Of a DNA stretch of 64,000 bases, positions 61,906 through 64,000 are shown piece after piece. The stretch lies in the NCBI GenBank assembly GCA_964565335.1, contig CAZMEN010000005.1, forward strand, positions 21,448 through 85,447. Reading direction: 5' to 3'. Positions within the stretch are counted from its first letter, which is position 1. The number at the start of each line of letters is the position of its first letter. The notes under the pieces are model-generated. The model did no database searches and had not been told where the DNA came from. It saw only the letters and a list, made by a program, of their open reading frames with translations. This stretch comes from Litorimonas sp964565335. GTDB lineage: Bacteria > Pseudomonadota > Alphaproteobacteria > Caulobacterales > Maricaulaceae. The translations under genes and the position numbers were made by a program.

Positions 61906-62505
61906 TTACAGACCCTTCATTTTGCCGTGTTTCTGAATGAAAGGAATTTGCGTCAAAGTGAAAAGAAGAGTTATCGGCATAAAACCAAACACTTTGAAAT
62001 TCACCCAGAAATCTTCGCTTTGTGTCCGCCAAATAAACTCGTTCAGCGCCGCGCAGAAAAAGAAAAACAGCCCCCAGCGTATGGCAATCACATTCCATTT
62101 ATCGCGGGGCATTTCAAACGCGCCGCCCAAGAGAATTTCGACAATGTTTCGATTGAAAATCACGCCGCCAATAACGGCGGTGCCGAATAAAATATTCACA
62201 ATGGTCGGCTTCATGAAAAAGATGACTTTATTATCAAAGCCAATCGCCAATCCCGCGGTAATGGCGATAATCACAGTTGATAAAATTAACATGGGCGACA
62301 CGGCTTTATGTTTCACCCAAGAAATAATGAGCGCTAGGACGGCGACAACCGCAAATAAACCTGCGGCATGGAGCATGGCCTCATCAGGATTGCGGCGTTT
62401 AAAGATTTGGAACGCAATAAAAAAAACCAATAAAGGGCCGAATTCGAGCCATATGCTGGGTTTGGTTTTACCGTTTTCTAGGCTTTTTGGTGAGTGTTCT
62501 GTCAT
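61906..62505 (-). CDS. yciB: Inner-membrane septation protein YciB/IspA
   Basis: The 199-residue protein has five hydrophobic segments (LEFGPLLVFFIAFQIFKRRN; GLFAVVAVLALIISWVKHKA; ILSTVIIAITAGLAIGFDNK; FGTAVIGGVIFNRNIVEILL; FGFMPITLLFTLTQIPFI). The KWNVIAIRWGLFFFFCAALNEFIWR block and the DFWVNFKVFGFMP block identify the intracellular septation/YciB family, which interacts with division and envelope proteins. It is separate from the upstream GH16 gene (39 bases between), on the same strand. Confidence 0.93.
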   Translation of the reverse strand: MTEHSPKSLENGKTKPSIWLEFGPLLVFFIAFQIFKRRNPDEAMLHAAGLFAVVAVLALIISWVKHKAVSPMLILSTVIIAITAGLAIGFDNKVIFFMKPTIVNILFGTAVIGGVIFNRNIVEILLGGAFEMPRDKWNVIAIRWGLFFFFCAALNEFIWRTQSEDFWVNFKVFGFMPITLLFTLTQIPFIQKHGKMKGL

Positions 62506-62544
62506 ATCATGCCCTCTGCCTTAGGATTGAATTCAAGGCAAGAC

Positions 62545-63705
62545 TTATGGCGCCGCCATACAGGCCAATCCCTTTTCCAAATCAGCATCACATTGATAAA
62601 CCCGCACCCAATCGACCAGAAACTGATTAGGCAAGGTGGAGTCGGCAATCCCTGTCGCATTGAGCGGTTCAGGATAATTCCCGCCAATCGCCAAGTTCAG
62701 AATCAAATAAAACGCGGCGTCAAAGGGCGCGTTGGCATTATTCGGCGCGGCGTCAGTATACCAATCCGAATTGTTCCGCACGGCAAAACGCTCTCCGTTC
62801 AAATACCAATGTATTGTGCCTTCGCCCCATTCAACGGCCCACACATGATAGCCATCAGCGGGGTTGGTGTTATCCGCCAATGTCGTTTTGTCAGAGACAA
62901 ATTGATTATTCGGCCATTCACTGCCGAAATGAAGCGCTCCAGATGAGCGGTTTTCGCCGTCATTTCCTGTGCAGTTATCACAGCGCGCACCCAAATTCAC
63001 CGCTTCCATTATGTCGATTTCGCCTGACATCGGCCAGAGATTGCCATAGGTCTCGGTCGCGGCCAGCATCCAAAAGGCGGGCCAAGCGCCTTGGCCTTCG
63101 GGGAGTTTCGCGCGAAATTCAAACCGTCCATAGGTCCAATCCGCGAGGCCTTTGCTGAGGATTTTACCGGAGGTATAGGGCTGCGTTTTTTGGGTCGCAT
63201 CATCGGGCCTATTGGGGCCGGTAAAGGTTTCTTCCAAGGCGATAAGGCGTAAGAGGCCGTTCACCACATCCACATTATCAGTGCGGTTTGTATAGCATTG
63301 TTTCTCATCATTACCGCCGCCCCAACAGGCTTCTTCCACCGCCCATTTTTCCGTGTCCAAAGATGTTCCCTCAAACTCATCCGACCATTTCAAAACCCAG
63401 CCTTGTCCCGTTGGATGATAGTCAGGGCCAGCCGGCGCGGCCGCAGGCGTCTCGGGACGCTGCACGACGGGCGGCGGTGGGGGCGGCGGGGTCACACTCA
63501 CAGGCGGCGATACAGAGGCTGTGCTTGCGGCGCTCCCGCCGCAACCGCTCAAGGTTAAAGCCGACAGGGTCAGAGCCAAAGTCATCGAAAGAGACAAAGA
63601 AAGGGGCGAAGAAAGAGTGCTGGCCTCGATGAGGCGGCGGAACGCGCCTCTGTTGCGCGCTCTTTGTTCGTCAACTGTATGACCAGAATTGAAACTGTCT
63701 CTCAT
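62545..63705 (-). CDS. GH16 family glycoside hydrolase (laminarinase-like), lipoprotein
   Basis: The 386-residue protein has a Ser/Leu-rich N-terminus ending in the lipobox LSGCGG, so it is probably lipid-anchored at the cell surface or periplasm. A Pro-run linker (PPPPPPPVV) follows. The GH16 jellyroll has VLKWSDEFEGTSLDTEKW, ILSKGLADWTYGRFEFRAKL and the catalytic motif GEIDIMEAV (Glu229 nucleophile, Asp231, Glu234 acid/base). It ends FLVDWVRVYQC. GH16 enzymes of this kind cut beta-1,3 or mixed-link glucans such as laminarin; the exact substrate is inferred. The start has a GGGGAT ribosome-like stretch. A LacI-type palindrome sits 47 bases upstream. Confidence 0.94.
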   Translation of the reverse strand: MRDSFNSGHTVDEQRARNRGAFRRLIEASTLSSPLSLSLSMTLALTLSALTLSGCGGSAASTASVSPPVSVTPPPPPPPVVQRPETPAAAPAGPDYHPTGQGWVLKWSDEFEGTSLDTEKWAVEEACWGGGNDEKQCYTNRTDNVDVVNGLLRLIALEETFTGPNRPDDATQKTQPYTSGKILSKGLADWTYGRFEFRAKLPEGQGAWPAFWMLAATETYGNLWPMSGEIDIMEAVNLGARCDNCTGNDGENRSSGALHFGSEWPNNQFVSDKTTLADNTNPADGYHVWAVEWGEGTIHWYLNGERFAVRNNSDWYTDAAPNNANAPFDAAFYLILNLAIGGNYPEPLNATGIADSTLPNQFLVDWVRVYQCDADLEKGLACMAAP

Positions 63706-63752
63706 ATCCCCAAACCTTTTTTAAAGTGTTTGGATGCTTAAATGCCCGAAAC

Positions 63753-63766
63753 TGACAGCGCTGTCA
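63753..63766. promoter_or_regulatory. LacI-family-type operator upstream of the GH16 gene
   Basis: TGACAGCGCTGTCA is a perfect 14-bp palindrome centred on GC, the standard form of LacI-family sugar repressors of proteobacteria. It begins 47 bases before the GH16 start, in the promoter region. The regulator gene is not in the window. Confidence 0.7.
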
Positions 63767-63780
63767 ATTTGATCGCCTAC

Positions 63781-63844
63781 CATCCGCGTGACCGCTCATC
63801 CGCGTGACCCGGTAGGGTCTGCCCCGAAGGGGAACGCGCGGATG
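63781..63844. other. Potential three-way-junction structured element
   Basis: CATCCGCG (63797-63804) pairs exactly with CGCGGATG (63837-63844). Inside, GACCC (63806-63810) pairs with GGGTC (63815-63819) over GGTA, and CCCC (63822-63825) with GGGG (63829-63832) over GAA. The unit CATCCGCGTGACC is present twice (63781-63793 and 63797-63809), giving an alternative outer strand. It may be a small structured RNA, a 5'-UTR structure or a dispersed repeat. Confidence 0.5.
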
Positions 63845-64000
63845 CTGTCGCCGAATTGTACGTTACCCACGCCTTTCGTCCCACTCGCCATCTAGGGCTA
63901 AGCCTTTGTTCACATTAACCCACCCTAATGCGGGTTGGGTTGGTGGGCGGCAACCCGCCAATAAAATGGAGGACATGCCCGTGAGGCGGTCTCCTTACCG
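63845..64000. other. Right-end intergenic DNA, no supported gene
   Basis: No convincing coding frame. It includes a GCGGGTT/AACCCGC inverted repeat (63933-63939 and 63952-63958). Short frames cross the right edge, but none has family signals. The DNA is more GC-rich than the neighbouring genes and may contain a dispersed repeat. Confidence 0.4.

Noticed and set aside
1..64000. tRNA, rRNA, CRISPR or prophage elements
   Set aside because: Intergenic gaps were read for T-loop (GGTTCRA) motifs, spaced repeats, integrase and transposase signals; none convincing was found.

Overview
The window is a chromosomal segment of an alphaproteobacterium, most likely a marine, stalked-type lineage (Maricaulales/Hyphomonadaceae-like, e.g. 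the Hellea/Litorimonas/Algimonas group). The basis is the set of gene orders (nfuA-tsaB; mutS-glnD-murJ-trpS; sucC-sucD-sucA-sucB-lpd; HAD-IIA-MaoC-ribF), a long GlnD, a TonB-dependent receptor of the sphingomonad/hyphomonad type, a lipoprotein GH16 laminarinase-like enzyme, and moderate GC. The genus is inference. The right and left ends cut genes or intergenic DNA. I saw no tRNA, rRNA, CRISPR array, transposase, integrase or phage gene, so this is essentially a housekeeping region with small accessory pockets.

Layout. 1-0.8 kb: start of tsaB and nfuA (minus). 0.9-3.0 kb: two tandem PDZ-M48 metallopeptidase lipoproteins (plus). 3.0-11.6 kb: a minus-strand run mutS, glnD, murJ, trpS and a PCu(A)C copper chaperone. 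11.7-19.8 kb: minus-strand AmpG-like permease, PAS-linker-receiver protein, comM, a C39-like lipoprotein, a secreted Pro/Cys-rich protein, and a Na+/dicarboxylate symporter. 20.0-22.5 kb: ftsK. 22.6-26.6 kb: GNAT enzyme, a membrane LytTR regulator, and divergently a DUF2141 protein, a Tat-exported carotenoid oxygenase and a DUF2306 membrane protein.

26.7-36.7 kb: the TCA operon sucC-sucD-sucA-[27-aa glycine-zipper microprotein]-sucB-two paralogous four-helix membrane proteins-lpd-GST. It carries several local oddities: a SAP/Rho_N-like tail on SucC, two lipoyl domains on SucB, a strong inverted repeat before sucA and a hairpin/T-run before sucB. 36.8-43.6 kb: TonB-dependent receptor, GFA protein, ferredoxin-NADP reductase, lptD, and an Lrp-type regulator divergent from alanine dehydrogenase (43.7-44.9 kb). 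44.9-52.8 kb: galactose mutarotase, class II aldolase, SUMF1-like protein, a receiver protein with an unknown N-domain, AbgT transporter, Sel1 protein, thiE and a second GFA protein. 52.9-57.4 kb: HAD-IIA, MaoC, ribF, DoxX and an RhlE-like DEAD-box helicase. 57.5-63.7 kb: bacterioferritin, Bfd-like ferredoxin behind two Fur-box-like sites, acnA, yciB and a GH16 glycosidase behind a LacI-type palindrome.

The genes centre on central carbon metabolism (OGDH complex, succinyl-CoA synthetase, aconitase), Fe-S/iron handling (NfuA, Bfr, Bfd, Fpr), DNA repair and segregation (MutS, FtsK), envelope assembly (MurJ, LptD, YciB, M48 proteases) and algal-polymer use (GH16, TonB receptor). No complete new defence or mobile system is visible. 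The best candidates for undescribed biology are the sucA-sucB microprotein, the SucC tail, the paired PDZ-M48 lipoproteins and the LytTR-carotenoid-oxygenase cluster.
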